From Pontibacter cellulosilyticus (GTDB lineage Bacteria; Bacteroidota; Bacteroidia; Cytophagales; Hymenobacteraceae), in the NCBI RefSeq assembly GCF_014306105.1, contig NZ_JACRVF010000004.1, positions 452,757 through 516,756 of the forward strand: 64,000 bases of DNA. Direction: 5' to 3'. Positions 15,671-25,207 of this stretch are shown here, piece after piece. The notes below the pieces were generated by a model. The model had not been told where the DNA came from, made no database searches, and worked only from the letters and a program-made list of their open reading frames with translations. The translations under genes and the position numbers were made by a program. Every line of letters starts with the position of its first letter. Within the stretch, counting starts at the first letter, position 1.

Positions 15671-15976
15671 ATGGGTAAGAAAACAAGCAACTTACTAGTC
15701 TTTGTGTCTGGCGCTGCTGTTGGTGCTGCCGCCGGCATTTTATTTGCACCCGAAAAAGGTAGAGAAACGCGTAGCTGGCTAAGCTACCGCCTGGAAAGAT
15801 ACCGCGACACATTATCTGATTTGCTGGAGCAGCTGATGGCGAAAGAAGACAACCTGCCAACTACTGCAAAGTCTGAGGGGCAGCGCGTGATACAAGATGC
15901 CAAGAACAAAGCCGAGAAACTACTGGGCGATGTAGACTCATTAATAAACGAAATCAATAGCCGGAAAGAAATATAA
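15671..15976 (+). CDS. YtxH domain protein
   Basis: The 101-residue protein has one short membrane segment (about 8-26, LLVFVSGAAVGAAAGILFAP). The hallmark PEKGRETR of YtxH (GvpP-like) proteins follows, then a helical tail. YtxH proteins are small membrane-associated proteins linked to envelope stress in other bacteria; the role here is unknown. It lies between nusB and the isocitrate dehydrogenase gene, 2 nt from the latter, so it is co-transcribed with it. Confidence 0.85.
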   Translation: MGKKTSNLLVFVSGAAVGAAAGILFAPEKGRETRSWLSYRLERYRDTLSDLLEQLMAKEDNLPTTAKSEGQRVIQDAKNKAEKLLGDVDSLINEINSRKEI

Positions 15977-15978
15977 GC

Positions 15979-16977
15979 ATGAGACAAGTAACCCTTATTC
16001 CTGGAGACGGGATAGGACCTGAGATCACAGAAGCTGTAAAAGCTATTTTTAAAGCTGCCAACGTGCCTGTACAGTGGGAAGAGGAAAACGCAGGGCAGAC
16101 AACTTTTGATTCTATGGGTGAGCTGATACCAGCTACACTGATAAACTCTCTTAACAAGAACTGCGTTGCTTTAAAAGGCCCGATCACTACACCAGTAGGC
16201 AAAGGCTTTAAAAGTATAAATGTGCAGCTGCGCCAGATGTTTGACTTATACTCAAACGTGAGACCGGCTAAAACTACAAAAGGAATTAAAACCCGCTTCG
16301 AGAATGTTAACTCTGTGCTGTTCCGCGAGAACACCGAAGGGTTATACTCTGGGCTGGAAATGTTTGATGAGCGCCTGCAGATCTCTGATTCTGTGGCCCG
16401 CTTAACACGCGTTGGCTGCCGTAAAATTATACGTGCCGCTTTCGAGTACGCCAACAAACACCAGTGCAAAAAGGTAACAGCCGTGCACAAGGCAAACATC
16501 CTGAAGAGTGCAGGCGCTTTGTTTTTAGATGAGTTTACAACCATCGCAAAAGACTATCCGCACATTCAGGCTGATGACAAGATCATTGACAACATGTGCA
16601 TGCAGCTGGTGGCCAAGCCAGAGCAGTTTGATGTGATTGTTACTACAAACCTGTTCGGTGATATCCTGTCTGACCTTTGCGCTGGCCTGGTAGGTGGCCT
16701 GGGTGTAGTGGCAGGTGCCAACATTGGCGATGAAATGGCAATTTTTGAGGCCGTTCATGGTTCTGCTCCGGATATCGCTGGCAAAGGTATAGCTAACCCT
16801 ACAGCCTTGCTTCGTTCTGCAATCATGATGCTGCACCACCTCGATTTAAAGGATGAGGGTAATCGCATTGAGGCAGCACTGGAGGCCACGCTTGCAAATC
16901 CGCAGGAGTGCACAGGCGACCTTGGCGGTAGTGCCAGCACCATGCAATTTGCGCAAAACATCATTTCAAAATTATAA
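15979..16977 (+). CDS. NAD-dependent isocitrate dehydrogenase (isocitrate/isopropylmalate dehydrogenase family)
   Basis: The 332-residue protein has the family start [13 protein letters not shown] and the substrate loop [20 protein letters not shown]. Other motifs are VHKANILK, the metal-binding Asp in [19 protein letters not shown], and the cofactor loop [20 protein letters not shown]. The pattern fits short NAD-linked isocitrate dehydrogenases (like mitochondrial IDH3 and bacterial relatives) better than LeuB, and no leuA/C/D genes are near. It converts isocitrate to 2-oxoglutarate in the TCA cycle. Homoisocitrate or isopropylmalate activity cannot be excluded from sequence alone. Confidence 0.8.
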   Translation: MRQVTLIPGDGIGPEITEAVKAIFKAANVPVQWEEENAGQTTFDSMGELIPATLINSLNKNCVALKGPITTPVGKGFKSINVQLRQMFDLYSNVRPAKTTKGIKTRFENVNSVLFRENTEGLYSGLEMFDERLQISDSVARLTRVGCRKIIRAAFEYANKHQCKKVTAVHKANILKSAGALFLDEFTTIAKDYPHIQADDKIIDNMCMQLVAKPEQFDVIVTTNLFGDILSDLCAGLVGGLGVVAGANIGDEMAIFEAVHGSAPDIAGKGIANPTALLRSAIMMLHHLDLKDEGNRIEAALEATLANPQECTGDLGGSASTMQFAQNIISKL

Positions 16978-16996
16978 ACCCAAACCCATTTTTGAT

Positions 16997-17542
16997 ATGA
17001 AAAAGAATCTGATTTTAGCAGCTAGCTTCGCTGTGGCTATCTTCGCCACCAGCTGCGACAATAACGCCGGAAGCGACAACGTAACTGAAACTGAAGCTAC
17101 AGCTACAGAAGCAACTGCAACTGAACCAGTTGTAGAAAACCCAAATGTGGCAGGAGCTGAGGAAGCGGTAGCGCCAGAAAACGCACCGGTTATCTCTTTC
17201 GCCGAGACTTCTTACGATTTCGGTACTGTAAAGCAGGGCGAAGTAGTAGAGCATACTTTCAAGTTCACAAACACAGGTAAGTCTCCGCTTATCATCGAGA
17301 GTGCAACAGCAACGTGTGGCTGTACTGTGCCAGAGTCACCGAAAGAGCCAATTGCTCCAGGCGAGACCGGCGAAATCAAAGTTAACTTTAACAGTACTGG
17401 CAAAGCAGGTCAGCAGTCACCGGTGGTAACTGTTCGTGCCAACACAGTGCCTAACATCACACAGGTAACACTAAAAGGCACTGTGGAGCCTGCTAGTACT
17501 ATACCAACTGCAGGTGCCGATGGACCTGTAAAGAGAAACTAA
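16997..17542 (+). CDS. DUF1573 domain lipoprotein
   Basis: The 181-residue protein starts at ATG 16997; a longer frame upstream would overlap the dehydrogenase gene. It has a lipoprotein signal (MKKNLILAASFAVAIFATSC). A low-complexity Thr/Glu/Ala-rich linker follows (about 28-60). An Ig-like DUF1573 domain (about 68-170) then shows the typical YDFGTVKQGEVVEHTFKFTN, GKSPLIIESATATCGCTVPE and PGETGEIKVNFNSTGK. It is probably attached to the outer membrane. Function is unknown. In Bacteroidota this gene is usual between nusB and yajC. Confidence 0.9.
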   Translation: MKKNLILAASFAVAIFATSCDNNAGSDNVTETEATATEATATEPVVENPNVAGAEEAVAPENAPVISFAETSYDFGTVKQGEVVEHTFKFTNTGKSPLIIESATATCGCTVPESPKEPIAPGETGEIKVNFNSTGKAGQQSPVVTVRANTVPNITQVTLKGTVEPASTIPTAGADGPVKRN

Positions 17543-17573
17543 GCTTTAAGAGCTGATAAGAGAATACACAAAC

Positions 17574-17882
17574 ATGCAAACCATCTTACTACAAGCCGCA
17601 CCAGACGGAGGCATGCTGCCTCAATTACTGATGTTCGGCGCCATTATACTTGTTTTCTATTTCTTCATGATCAGGCCACAGCAGAAAAAAATGCGTGACC
17701 AGAAGAAATTCCGTGAAGAGCTAACCAAAGGCATGAACGTCATCACCATTGGTGGCATGCATGGAAGGTTAGTTGGAATAGAAGATGATATTGTTGTGAT
17801 TGAAGTTGATAAAGGTATCAGACTAACGTTTGACAAAACATCAATTTCGATGGAGGCAACTGCCCGAGCTCAAAAAGTTTAG
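17574..17882 (+). CDS. yajC: Preprotein translocase accessory subunit YajC
   Basis: The 102-residue protein has a single membrane helix (about 18-35) followed directly by FMIRPQQKKMRDQKKFREEL, the YajC signature. A small soluble domain (GMNVITIGGMHGRLVGIEDD) comes next. It associates with SecDF at the Sec translocon. It sits between DUF1573 and ybbR-like genes with short spacers. Confidence 0.93.
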   Translation: MQTILLQAAPDGGMLPQLLMFGAIILVFYFFMIRPQQKKMRDQKKFREELTKGMNVITIGGMHGRLVGIEDDIVVIEVDKGIRLTFDKTSISMEATARAQKV

Positions 17883-17887
17883 AAGCA

Positions 17888-18865
17888 TTGCCATTTGGGA
17901 CAATAAAAAATATAGTTAACTGGTTTGCGAAGCCATTCAGGCCACAAACAAAGCAATACTGGAGAGTAGTATTGCTTTGCTTTGTGGCGGCTTCTACCTT
18001 TTGGCTACTTAATGCCTTAAACAAAAGCTACTCTACCCAAACCACTTATCCTGTTAAGTTTGTTTACGACGAGAATGAACTCGTGCCGGTAAAGCCCTTG
18101 CCAGAGGAGGTTACCATAAACGTTACCGGGAAAGGCTGGAAATTGCTACGCAAATCGCTGCGCGTGGAGGTACAACCAGCTGAAATATTTATCCGCAACC
18201 TGCCCCGAAACAATTACCTGCTCGGGCCGGCATTGCGCCCTGCTTTAGTAAATGCGCTGGATGGCATGGAACTTAACTTTGTAGTGACGGATACGCTATA
18301 CTTTAACTTTAATCAGAAAGTATCACGTACTGTTGCGGTTAAGTTAGACCCATCTCAGAAAGTAACCGGAGATCGCTTCGCAGTGGTTGGACCTGTTATC
18401 ATGCAACCTGACTCAGTTACCTTTACAGGGCCATCTTCTATGGTAGAAAGCCTGCCAAACCCCTTATTGGTACGTCTGCCAGAAGGCCAGCAGCTAACAG
18501 AGGCTACCAAGCTTAAGGTGCCAATCAACTACGACAACAAAGCGCTGGTAAAGGCAGATGCAAGCTCTGCGGAAGTGACACTGAATGTAAGAGGACTGGT
18601 ACAGGAGGAGCGTCAGATTGTTCCGGAGATTGTAAATGCACCGGCAGGCAAAGAGATTACTCTACGGCCACCTTATGTGCTGGTACGCTACCAACTGCTC
18701 GAAGACTCTGCTGTTTACATCAACCGTGATAATTTTAAGGCTATACTTAACTACAAGCGCTACTCCCGCCGCGACTCAACGCTTATTCCTGAACTTGTGC
18801 AGAAGCCAACTGGTGTGCGTAATGTAACGCTGTGGCCGGAGCGCGTTAAAGCTGTTGTCGAATAA
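17888..18865 (+). CDS. YbbR-like (CdaR) domain protein
   Basis: The 325-residue protein has one N-terminal membrane helix (about 26-46) and then extracytoplasmic beta-rich YbbR repeats. Recognisable parts are TYPVKFVYDENELVPVKPLP, VTINVTGKGWKLL and VSRTVAVKLDPSQKV with VVGPVIMQPDSVTFTGPSS. In Firmicutes YbbR/CdaR regulates the diadenylate cyclase CdaA; in Bacteroidota its partner is uncertain. The start is TTG at 17888, 5 nt after yajC, so the genes are coupled. Confidence 0.82.
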   Translation: MPFGTIKNIVNWFAKPFRPQTKQYWRVVLLCFVAASTFWLLNALNKSYSTQTTYPVKFVYDENELVPVKPLPEEVTINVTGKGWKLLRKSLRVEVQPAEIFIRNLPRNNYLLGPALRPALVNALDGMELNFVVTDTLYFNFNQKVSRTVAVKLDPSQKVTGDRFAVVGPVIMQPDSVTFTGPSSMVESLPNPLLVRLPEGQQLTEATKLKVPINYDNKALVKADASSAEVTLNVRGLVQEERQIVPEIVNAPAGKEITLRPPYVLVRYQLLEDSAVYINRDNFKAILNYKRYSRRDSTLIPELVQKPTGVRNVTLWPERVKAVVE

Positions 18866-18871
18866 CCTCCA

Positions 18872-19474
18872 ATGTTAAAAGTAGGCATTACCGGTGGCAT
18901 AGGCGTGGGCAAAACGGTTGTAGCGCGCATGTTCAGTCTGCTGGGGATACCAGTTTACGACTCTGATGGGCGGGCAAAGTGGGTAATGCAGCACGACCAG
19001 GCGCTTAAGTCTGAACTGACGGGTGCTTTCGGGCCCAAAGCCTTCACAGAAAAAGGAGATCTTGACCGCGCATACATCGCCTCAATTGTTTTTAATAACC
19101 CGGAGCGCCTGCAGCAATTAAACAGCCTGGTGCACCCGCACGTGCGCAACGACTTTGCCGCCTGGGTTGCCCAGCACACAGACAAGCCCTACATTATAAA
19201 AGAAGCTGCCCTGATGTACGAGTCGGAAGCCTGGAAGCAGATCGATAAGATGATTACGGTGTACGCGCCCACCGATGTTCGGATAAAGCGCCTGCTGCTG
19301 CGGGATACACACCGTACAGAAGCCGACATAAAAGCCATCATAGGCAAACAGCTCAGCGAAGAGGAGAAAATGGCCCGTGCTGATTACGTTATTACCAACA
19401 ATGATCAGGAGATGATCATACCCCAGGTGCTTGCGCTGCATGAGCAGCTTCTTAAACTAGCCCCGGCTTACTAA
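18872..19474 (+). CDS. coaE: Dephospho-CoA kinase
   Basis: The 200-residue protein performs the last step of coenzyme A synthesis, phosphorylating dephospho-CoA. It shows the P-loop GGIGVGKT (8-15), PVYDSDGRAKWVM near 28-40, LVHPHVRNDFAAW, and the lid region RLLLRDTHRTEADIKAIIGK with ADYVITNND. It starts 6 nt after the ybbR-like gene and closes the nusB-to-coaE run. Confidence 0.95.
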   Translation: MLKVGITGGIGVGKTVVARMFSLLGIPVYDSDGRAKWVMQHDQALKSELTGAFGPKAFTEKGDLDRAYIASIVFNNPERLQQLNSLVHPHVRNDFAAWVAQHTDKPYIIKEAALMYESEAWKQIDKMITVYAPTDVRIKRLLLRDTHRTEADIKAIIGKQLSEEEKMARADYVITNNDQEMIIPQVLALHEQLLKLAPAY

Positions 19475-19622
19475 ATCCAATAAATTTACAGGAGTGCTTG
19501 TGTTGCAGCCAAAGTGGTGGCAGGCTATACTTTTGCCCTTATGCAGGCGTTTGTAAAGTATAGGCTGGCGAAGTATAAAACTTTTGGCAGTTGGAAAGAA
19601 GCAGACAGAAAAGTATAGACAT

Positions 19623-19653
19623 AAAAAAAGGACAACTTTTAAGTTGTCCTTTT
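19623..19653 (-). terminator. Terminator of tRNA-Val
   Basis: AAAAGGACAACTT pairs perfectly with AAGTTGTCCTTTT (13-bp stem, 2-nt loop), with a T-run on the minus strand. It begins directly after the tRNA 3' end. Confidence 0.88.
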
Positions 19654-19654
19654 G

Positions 19655-19729
19655 TGGGGCGTACTGGATTCGAACCAGTGACCCCCTGCTTGTAAGGCAG
19701 GTGCTCTGAACCAGCTGAGCTAACACCCC
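19655..19729 (-). tRNA. tRNA-Val (anticodon TAC)
   Basis: On the minus strand the acceptor stem GGGGTGT pairs with ACGCCCC (one G-T pair), with discriminator A. The D-arm is TAGCTCAGCTGGTTCAGAGC. The anticodon stem CCTGC/GCAGG holds loop CTTACAA with TAC. The T-arm is ACTGGTTCGAATCCAGT. CCA is not encoded. It is a single tRNA with its own terminator. Confidence 0.97.
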
Positions 19730-19770
19730 AATTTTTTCTTTTCGAGACCTATTGTCGTCGTTTGATGATG

Positions 19771-19800
19771 CAAATATGGGGGTTATTTTTGATACTGCAA
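19771..19800 (-). promoter_or_regulatory. Possible promoter of tRNA-Val
   Basis: On the minus strand TTG (19798-19800), 19 nt, then CATATTTG (19771-19778). This is one mismatch (C for T) from TTG-N19-TAnnTTTG. It lies about 40 nt before the mature tRNA 5' end. Confidence 0.45.
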
Positions 19801-19917
19801 AACATTTGAAAAAAAATTGTCAAAAATTTTTTTCAGGCCCCAGCCTCTATTGTACGCGTGTTATTAGTAGCGTACCTTTAAGTTTTGTAAGGTGCTATAA
19901 ATCTGAGCTTTTACCTG

Positions 19918-22434
19918 GTGAAGAAACGAGTTGTTAAAAAAATGCTATTTTACACTATTGCTGCTTTTGTGGCGGTGGCAAGTATAGCGTTTGGGTTAGT
20001 GTATGCTTACCAGGATAAAATTATCGGGTTGTTCGTAGCCGAGGCTAACAAGCACATCAACACCAAAGTAGAAGTTGCCCAAATTTCACTGTCGCTTTTC
20101 GAGAAGTTTCCGCAGGTGGCTGTATCGCTGGATAAGGTTAACGTGCACGAAGGCGTGGAAGGCAGTGAAGAATCATTGGCACGGGCAGAGAAACTATACT
20201 TTACTTTTAGTATCTGGAATGTGCTGCGCGGGAAGTATAGCATAGAGCAGCTTTACATGGAGCATGGCGCTATCTATGTAAAGGTGCTGCCGGATGGTAA
20301 GGTAAATTACATGGTCATCAAGCAAGACTCCTCCAGCACCGGAAACGAGGCGTTTGCCTTTAACCTGGAGCAGATAAACCTGAAGGAGGTAAGCCTTAAC
20401 TATATAGATCAGCAGCTGAAGCAAACCTATGAGGTTAATGCGCATGAGCTGGTTGCGGCGCTGGGTGTAACAAACGAAAGTATAGCCATAGAGGCAAACG
20501 GAAACGCTACGGTTAATACCATTAAAGTAGGCACAGGAGAATATTTTAAAGGTAAGAAGATAGATCTGGCCTCAGCCCTTGTGATTGATCGCGTTAACAA
20601 GCTTGTACAGCTACAGCCTTCTACAGTTAACATCGAAAGCGCGTCTTACGAAGTTGGAGGCACTATCGGCTACGCCGGGCCAACTGTTCTGGATCTTAAG
20701 CTGGATGGCAAAAACACAAGCGTGCAGTCGCTGTTGTCGCTGTTGCCGCAAAGTATAAGCAACGACCTTAACCAATACCGCAGCGAGGGGGAAGTATACT
20801 TTAATGGCACTGTTAAGGGCAATGTATCAGCCAAAGAAAACCCCACCATTGCATTTAACTTCGGAGCCAGGAATGCATCGTTTTATCACCCGGATGTAAA
20901 GCAGCGTGTTGATGACATAAACCTGACAGGAAGCTTTACAAACGGAAGCAAACAGAATGCTGCCACCACGGTGCTGGAGCTAAAGGACTTGTCTGGGGTA
21001 TTAAACGGACACCGCTTTAACGGCAACTTTAAGTATAGCAACTTTAACAATCCCAATATTGCTTTTGATATCAAGGGCAAGCTGGATGTAGGGTATGTGT
21101 TGGGTTTGGCAAAGCTGGAGCAGGTACAAAGCGGAAGCGGCCTGGCAGATGTTCGCATTGCTTTCTCAGGTAACCTGAACGAGTTTAAGGCACGGCCCGG
21201 CAACAGCACGCTAAATACCTCCGGCGACATAACCCTGCATAATGTATCGCTGTCCTTACTAGAGCTGCCGCTGCCATTGCAGAACCTGAATGGCAACTTC
21301 ATCTTTAAGCGCAACGATGTGGCTGTTTCTGATTTTAAAGGCAAGCTCGGCAACTCAGACTTCGTGATCAACGGCATGTTTAAAAATGTAATGGCCTGGC
21401 TGTTGCTTGACAGGCAGCGCTTGCTGGTAGAAGCCGATTTCAACAGCAAATACATCGACTTTAACCAATTGCTGAGTGAGGAACTGAACACACCTCAACA
21501 AGCCAGGAAAGGAAGTCGCAGCGACTACAAATTTATACTTTCCCCTAACATTGCTTTCGATATCAGTGCTTCTGTAGATAGAGTCAGGTTCCGAAGATTT
21601 AGGGCGAAGAACATAAAGGGAGAAGTTACCCTGCGTAACCAGGTGGTATCTTCGCCGAACATATCCTTTAATGCCATTGGCGGTAATTTTGCTGTGCGCG
21701 GCAAACTCGATGCGCGCACCCGGGAGCATATTAAAGTAAGCACAGCCACAAAACTCAACAACATGAGCGTGGATAGCTTGTTCTTTGTGTTCGAGAATTT
21801 CCAGCAAAACTTTATCATGGACCGTCACCTGCGCGGCCAGCTTACGGCTAATATTGTTTCTGATATTTACTTCGACAGCCAGCTGAATGCCAAGACTGAC
21901 TTATTGCAGGCCGAAATAGTGGCCACCGTGCGCAATGGGCAGCTGATTAACTTTGAGCCGATGCAGAAGATGTCTGCGTTCGTAAAACGCTCTGAGCTGG
22001 CTAATATGCGTTTTGCCGAACTTCATAACAGTTTCTGGATTCAGCAACGAACAATTTATATTCCGGAAATGGATATTCGGTCCAATCTGTCTGCAGCCCC
22101 TACCGTGTCTATATCTGGGCAGCATACTTTTGACCAGCACATGGACTACAAAATAAAGCTGCCCCTATTTAGCAGTCAGCGCCCCGATAAGGATGCTGCC
22201 TTTGGTATAGTGGCTTCAGATCCCGGTGCCGGTAACAGCAGCCTGTTCCTGACGCTAAAGGGCAAAGAGAGTGACTTTAAAATTGCCTATGATGATGACC
22301 GTGTGCGACAAAAGATCAAAACAGACCTGAAACAGGAGGGCCAGGAGTTAAAAGACCTGCTACGCGGCAAGAAGCCGAAAGATAAAGAGAAGAAAGTAGA
22401 GCTGCAGGAAGGAGAGTACTTCGATTTTAACTAA
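19918..22434 (+). CDS. AsmA-like family protein
   Basis: The 838-residue protein has an N-terminal membrane anchor (about 9-30). The AsmA opening follows: INTKVEVAQISLSLFEKFPQ, VAVSLDKVNVHEGVEG and YIEQLYMEHGAIYVKVLPDGKVNY-like segments. Long beta-rich repeats come next, and an AsmA C-terminal region (about 560-780) with SFNAIGGNFAVRGKLDART and LRGQLTANIVSDI. AsmA/TamB-type proteins form elongated periplasmic bridges thought to move phospholipids to the outer membrane. The C-terminus is Lys/Glu-rich. It starts with GTG at 19918; an ATG at 19942 would shorten the anchor. Confidence 0.82.
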   Translation: MKKRVVKKMLFYTIAAFVAVASIAFGLVYAYQDKIIGLFVAEANKHINTKVEVAQISLSLFEKFPQVAVSLDKVNVHEGVEGSEESLARAEKLYFTFSIWNVLRGKYSIEQLYMEHGAIYVKVLPDGKVNYMVIKQDSSSTGNEAFAFNLEQINLKEVSLNYIDQQLKQTYEVNAHELVAALGVTNESIAIEANGNATVNTIKVGTGEYFKGKKIDLASALVIDRVNKLVQLQPSTVNIESASYEVGGTIGYAGPTVLDLKLDGKNTSVQSLLSLLPQSISNDLNQYRSEGEVYFNGTVKGNVSAKENPTIAFNFGARNASFYHPDVKQRVDDINLTGSFTNGSKQNAATTVLELKDLSGVLNGHRFNGNFKYSNFNNPNIAFDIKGKLDVGYVLGLAKLEQVQSGSGLADVRIAFSGNLNEFKARPGNSTLNTSGDITLHNVSLSLLELPLPLQNLNGNFIFKRNDVAVSDFKGKLGNSDFVINGMFKNVMAWLLLDRQRLLVEADFNSKYIDFNQLLSEELNTPQQARKGSRSDYKFILSPNIAFDISASVDRVRFRRFRAKNIKGEVTLRNQVVSSPNISFNAIGGNFAVRGKLDARTREHIKVSTATKLNNMSVDSLFFVFENFQQNFIMDRHLRGQLTANIVSDIYFDSQLNAKTDLLQAEIVATVRNGQLINFEPMQKMSAFVKRSELANMRFAELHNSFWIQQRTIYIPEMDIRSNLSAAPTVSISGQHTFDQHMDYKIKLPLFSSQRPDKDAAFGIVASDPGAGNSSLFLTLKGKESDFKIAYDDDRVRQKIKTDLKQEGQELKDLLRGKKPKDKEKKVELQEGEYFDFN

Positions 22435-22758
22435 AGCTTAATGTAGCTACAGGTTTAATAGTAAAATAGCTTTGTAAATATATACCCGCCTAAGTAATGG
22501 CTGTTTCTGCCAATATATGCAAAATCATATTTTTCATTAACTTGCTTTTATTGTGCGTTCACCAGTAAAAGGTGCTGCTAAAACGGAAAAGTTATAAAAA
22601 TATGGCAACTATAGCTGTGGTGGCGCGTTAAACAAACCAAAACTACAAAAAATTAATAAGTGGTTTTTGGGATTAAAGGTTTACGATAATAAGAAGATTA
22701 CAATTGAGGCTTTGATGGAAAAGGAAGCACTTTAATTGTAACAAAAGAAATAAGGGTG
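22435..22758. other. Intergenic spacer without recognised gene
   Basis: This AT-rich spacer lies between the convergent AsmA-like and MscS genes. I find no open frame longer than a few codons with coding character, no tRNA and no strong hairpin before the terminator at 22759. Confidence 0.6.
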
Positions 22759-22789
22759 AAAAAAAAGCAGGAGCTTCTCCTGCTTTTTT
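22759..22789 (-). terminator. Terminator of the MscS-type gene
   Basis: AAAAAAGCAGGAG and CTCCTGCTTTTTT pair perfectly (13 bp, loop CTT), directly after the gene on the minus strand. It can also stop transcription from the AsmA-like side. Confidence 0.9.
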
Positions 22790-22797
22790 GTTTATAG

Positions 22798-23970
22798 CTA
22801 TTTTATGTCTGTGTCGGAGCCAACGTAGGAGTTTTTGAGCTGAGATGCCGGGGCGTGGCCACCTGCCTGCCGTTGCAAGTATAAAGTTTGCGTTGGGTAT
22901 GCAAACTCGGCGCCATGCTTCTCCACTATCTCAATGATCTTGTAAGCCACTTCCTCTTTTATATTCACATACTCCGTCCAGTCCATCGACTCCACAAAAT
23001 ATAACACCAGAATATTTTTAGAGCTATCGGCTAATGTCTGGAAGCGCACGACGCCATCCTGGTTTGTGTTTGGGTGCTTGTCGATAAATTCCTGCAGGTC
23101 TGTGGTAATGGCCCGCAGCTGCTCTGATTTTGTGTCGTAGGTTAAAGTGATATCAAAATTCACTCTCCTGAAGGTGCGTAGCGTCAGATTGTTCAGTGGC
23201 TTATCGATCATGAACTTATTGGGCACTGTCACGAATGTCTTGTCTAAAGTGCGAATGCGGGTACTTCGGAAGCCTATCTTCTCTATTGTTCCTGTAATGC
23301 CGCCAACTTCAACTAAGTCGCCTACTACAAACGGATGGTCCAGGAAGATGGTGAAGGAGGCTAATAGGTTCTCTAGGCTTTCTTTGGCCGCAAATGCTAA
23401 GGCCAGACCACCTACACCCAAACCTGCCACCAAGCCTGCGACGTTTACTTCGAACACAGCCCCAAGCATCACCAAGAAGGCGAAGATCACGATCATTACC
23501 TTCGTGAAATCCTTAAAGAACGGCACCAGCTGGTCGTCTAGCTTAGAAGTGGTTCTCTCGGCCCGGTATCTGAATATGAGACCTATAAAATCCACGAAAC
23601 GCATAAACACCCACGCAAGCGCCACAATAACAAACACCTGGTAAGTACGGAACATGAATGTTTTCAGGAACGGGTCGCTTTTGCGCAGCTGGCTAGACTC
23701 CAGTGGGTAGTCCAGCACCTGGAAAGCCAGGTACAGAAAAACAAGGAACAGGAGCACCTCCAGGGGGTGTAGCAGCAAGCGCCTGAACTCCGGCAGAAAG
23801 TCATCCTCTTTCGAGAATCTTTTCACAAAACGGTACATCAGCCCAGATAGAATCTTGGATAGTACCGTCTTAAAAATAAAGCCAAACAACAGGATACCCA
23901 GTGCCAGCAAGTACTCCGACACGGTATTTCCTAAAAACTCGTAACGTAATATTTCTTTCCAGTCAGTCAT
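22798..23970 (-). CDS. MscS-family mechanosensitive channel
   Basis: The 390-residue protein has several N-terminal membrane helices (about 18-40, 68-90, 105-130 and 155-180). The MscS pore region and beta domain follow: GLVAGLGVGGLALAFAAKES, then LENLLASFTIFLDHPFVVGD, TGTIEKIGFRSTRIRTLDKT and VTVPNKFMIDKPLNNLT. The pore glycine/alanine pattern is intact. It would release solutes under membrane tension. It starts 10 nt from the dehydrogenase stop, so the two are likely one transcript, dehydrogenase first. Confidence 0.9.
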   Translation of the reverse strand: MTDWKEILRYEFLGNTVSEYLLALGILLFGFIFKTVLSKILSGLMYRFVKRFSKEDDFLPEFRRLLLHPLEVLLFLVFLYLAFQVLDYPLESSQLRKSDPFLKTFMFRTYQVFVIVALAWVFMRFVDFIGLIFRYRAERTTSKLDDQLVPFFKDFTKVMIVIFAFLVMLGAVFEVNVAGLVAGLGVGGLALAFAAKESLENLLASFTIFLDHPFVVGDLVEVGGITGTIEKIGFRSTRIRTLDKTFVTVPNKFMIDKPLNNLTLRTFRRVNFDITLTYDTKSEQLRAITTDLQEFIDKHPNTNQDGVVRFQTLADSSKNILVLYFVESMDWTEYVNIKEEVAYKIIEIVEKHGAEFAYPTQTLYLQRQAGGHAPASQLKNSYVGSDTDIK

Positions 23971-23980
23971 GGTTTATACT

Positions 23981-25207
23981 TTACAGCAACTGGCTAAGCG
24001 CAATCTCAAAGCTCACTTTTGCAATTTCAGTTTTCTGGCTGTGTTTAGCGTGTGTTTTCTCTAACGCCAGGCGAATGGTATTAGAGATGTCTGTAAAAAT
24101 AGCCTCATCTGTTATCTCCACTTCACTCTCCATGAGGTAAGCAAAAACACGCGCCATACCACAGTTTGCAATAAAGTCCGGGATAACTGATAGGTTGCGA
24201 TCGGCAAACTCACCTGTAGGCCCGAAGAAAATCTCCGGATCCTGGAACGGCACATTGGCACCGCTAGAGATAACCTCCATGCCATTGGCGATCATTTGCT
24301 CTACCTGCTCGCGCGATACGAGCCTAGATGCTGCTGCAGGTATAAATATCTCGGCTGGCACAGACCAGATGCGGCTGTTAACTTCTTCAAAAGGCAGCAG
24401 GCTTTCCGGGTTAAGCGCATTGCCCTGGCGGCTCAGGAACAGGTCTGTAATCTCTTTAAAAGAGAAGCCGTCTTCTTTTATCAGGCCGCCTGCTCTGTCT
24501 ATGATGCCAACTACACGGGCACCTTTAGAAGCCAGGTAGTATGCTGCTGCTGCTCCAACGTTTCCCCAACCCTGTATAATGGCGCGCTTGCCTTCAAACT
24601 GGCCACCCCAGATGTCGTAATAGTGGCGCACAGCCTCTGCTACACCAAACCCGGTAATCATGTCGGCAACGGTATACTTGCGTGCCGTAGAAGGCGAGAA
24701 ATGAGGATCCTCAATTACCTTGATCACGCCTTGGCGCAGCTGGCCTATCTTATTTATCTTTTGTGGTTCTGTCGCATTAAAGTGGCCATTCACGATGCCC
24801 TCCTGTGGGTGCCATAAACCGTAATCCTCTGTGATGGGAATTACCTCATGTATCTCGTCCACGTTCAGGTCGCCGCCAGTGCCGTAGTAGTTTTTAAGTA
24901 GTGGTATAACCGCTTTGTACCAGCGTTCCAGCACGCCGCGCTTGCGTGGGTCGGCGGGATCGAAGTTGATGCCTGACTTAGCTCCGCCTATGGTTGGGCC
25001 TGATACAGTAAACTTCACCTCCATTGTTTTGGCAAGTGACTCTACTTCGCGCTTATCCAAGCCTTTGCGCATACGAGTGCCTCCACCTGCAGCTCCGCCT
25101 CGCAGTGAGTTTATTACTACCCAGCCTTCTGCCTCAGTTTCTGCATCTTTCCACTCAAAAACTATTTCGGGTCTTTTATTTTCAAATTTCTCCAGTAGGT
25201 CTTTCAT
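23981..25207 (-). CDS. Glu/Leu/Phe/Val family dehydrogenase, divergent long form
   Basis: The protein is 408 residues from the ATG at 25207 (MKDLLEKFENKRPEIVFEW). A TTG ten codons upstream is the only alternative. Superfamily features are SLRGGAAGGGTRMRKGLDK, SGPTIGGAKSGINFDP with the catalytic Lys, GTGGDLNVDE, the NAD loop IIQGWGNVGAAAAYYL and ISSGANVPF. It differs clearly from both other members here (13096 and 57240), so a different amino acid or regulatory role is likely. It precedes and is probably co-transcribed with the MscS gene. Confidence 0.85.
   Translation of the reverse strand: MKDLLEKFENKRPEIVFEWKDAETEAEGWVVINSLRGGAAGGGTRMRKGLDKREVESLAKTMEVKFTVSGPTIGGAKSGINFDPADPRKRGVLERWYKAVIPLLKNYYGTGGDLNVDEIHEVIPITEDYGLWHPQEGIVNGHFNATEPQKINKIGQLRQGVIKVIEDPHFSPSTARKYTVADMITGFGVAEAVRHYYDIWGGQFEGKRAIIQGWGNVGAAAAYYLASKGARVVGIIDRAGGLIKEDGFSFKEITDLFLSRQGNALNPESLLPFEEVNSRIWSVPAEIFIPAAASRLVSREQVEQMIANGMEVISSGANVPFQDPEIFFGPTGEFADRNLSVIPDFIANCGMARVFAYLMESEVEITDEAIFTDISNTIRLALEKTHAKHSQKTEIAKVSFEIALSQLL

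Noticed and set aside
20886..21491. 201-codon minus-strand ORF antisense to the AsmA-like gene
   Set aside because: Shadow frame of a gene with clear family motifs; it is Ser/Leu-rich as expected from the opposite strand.
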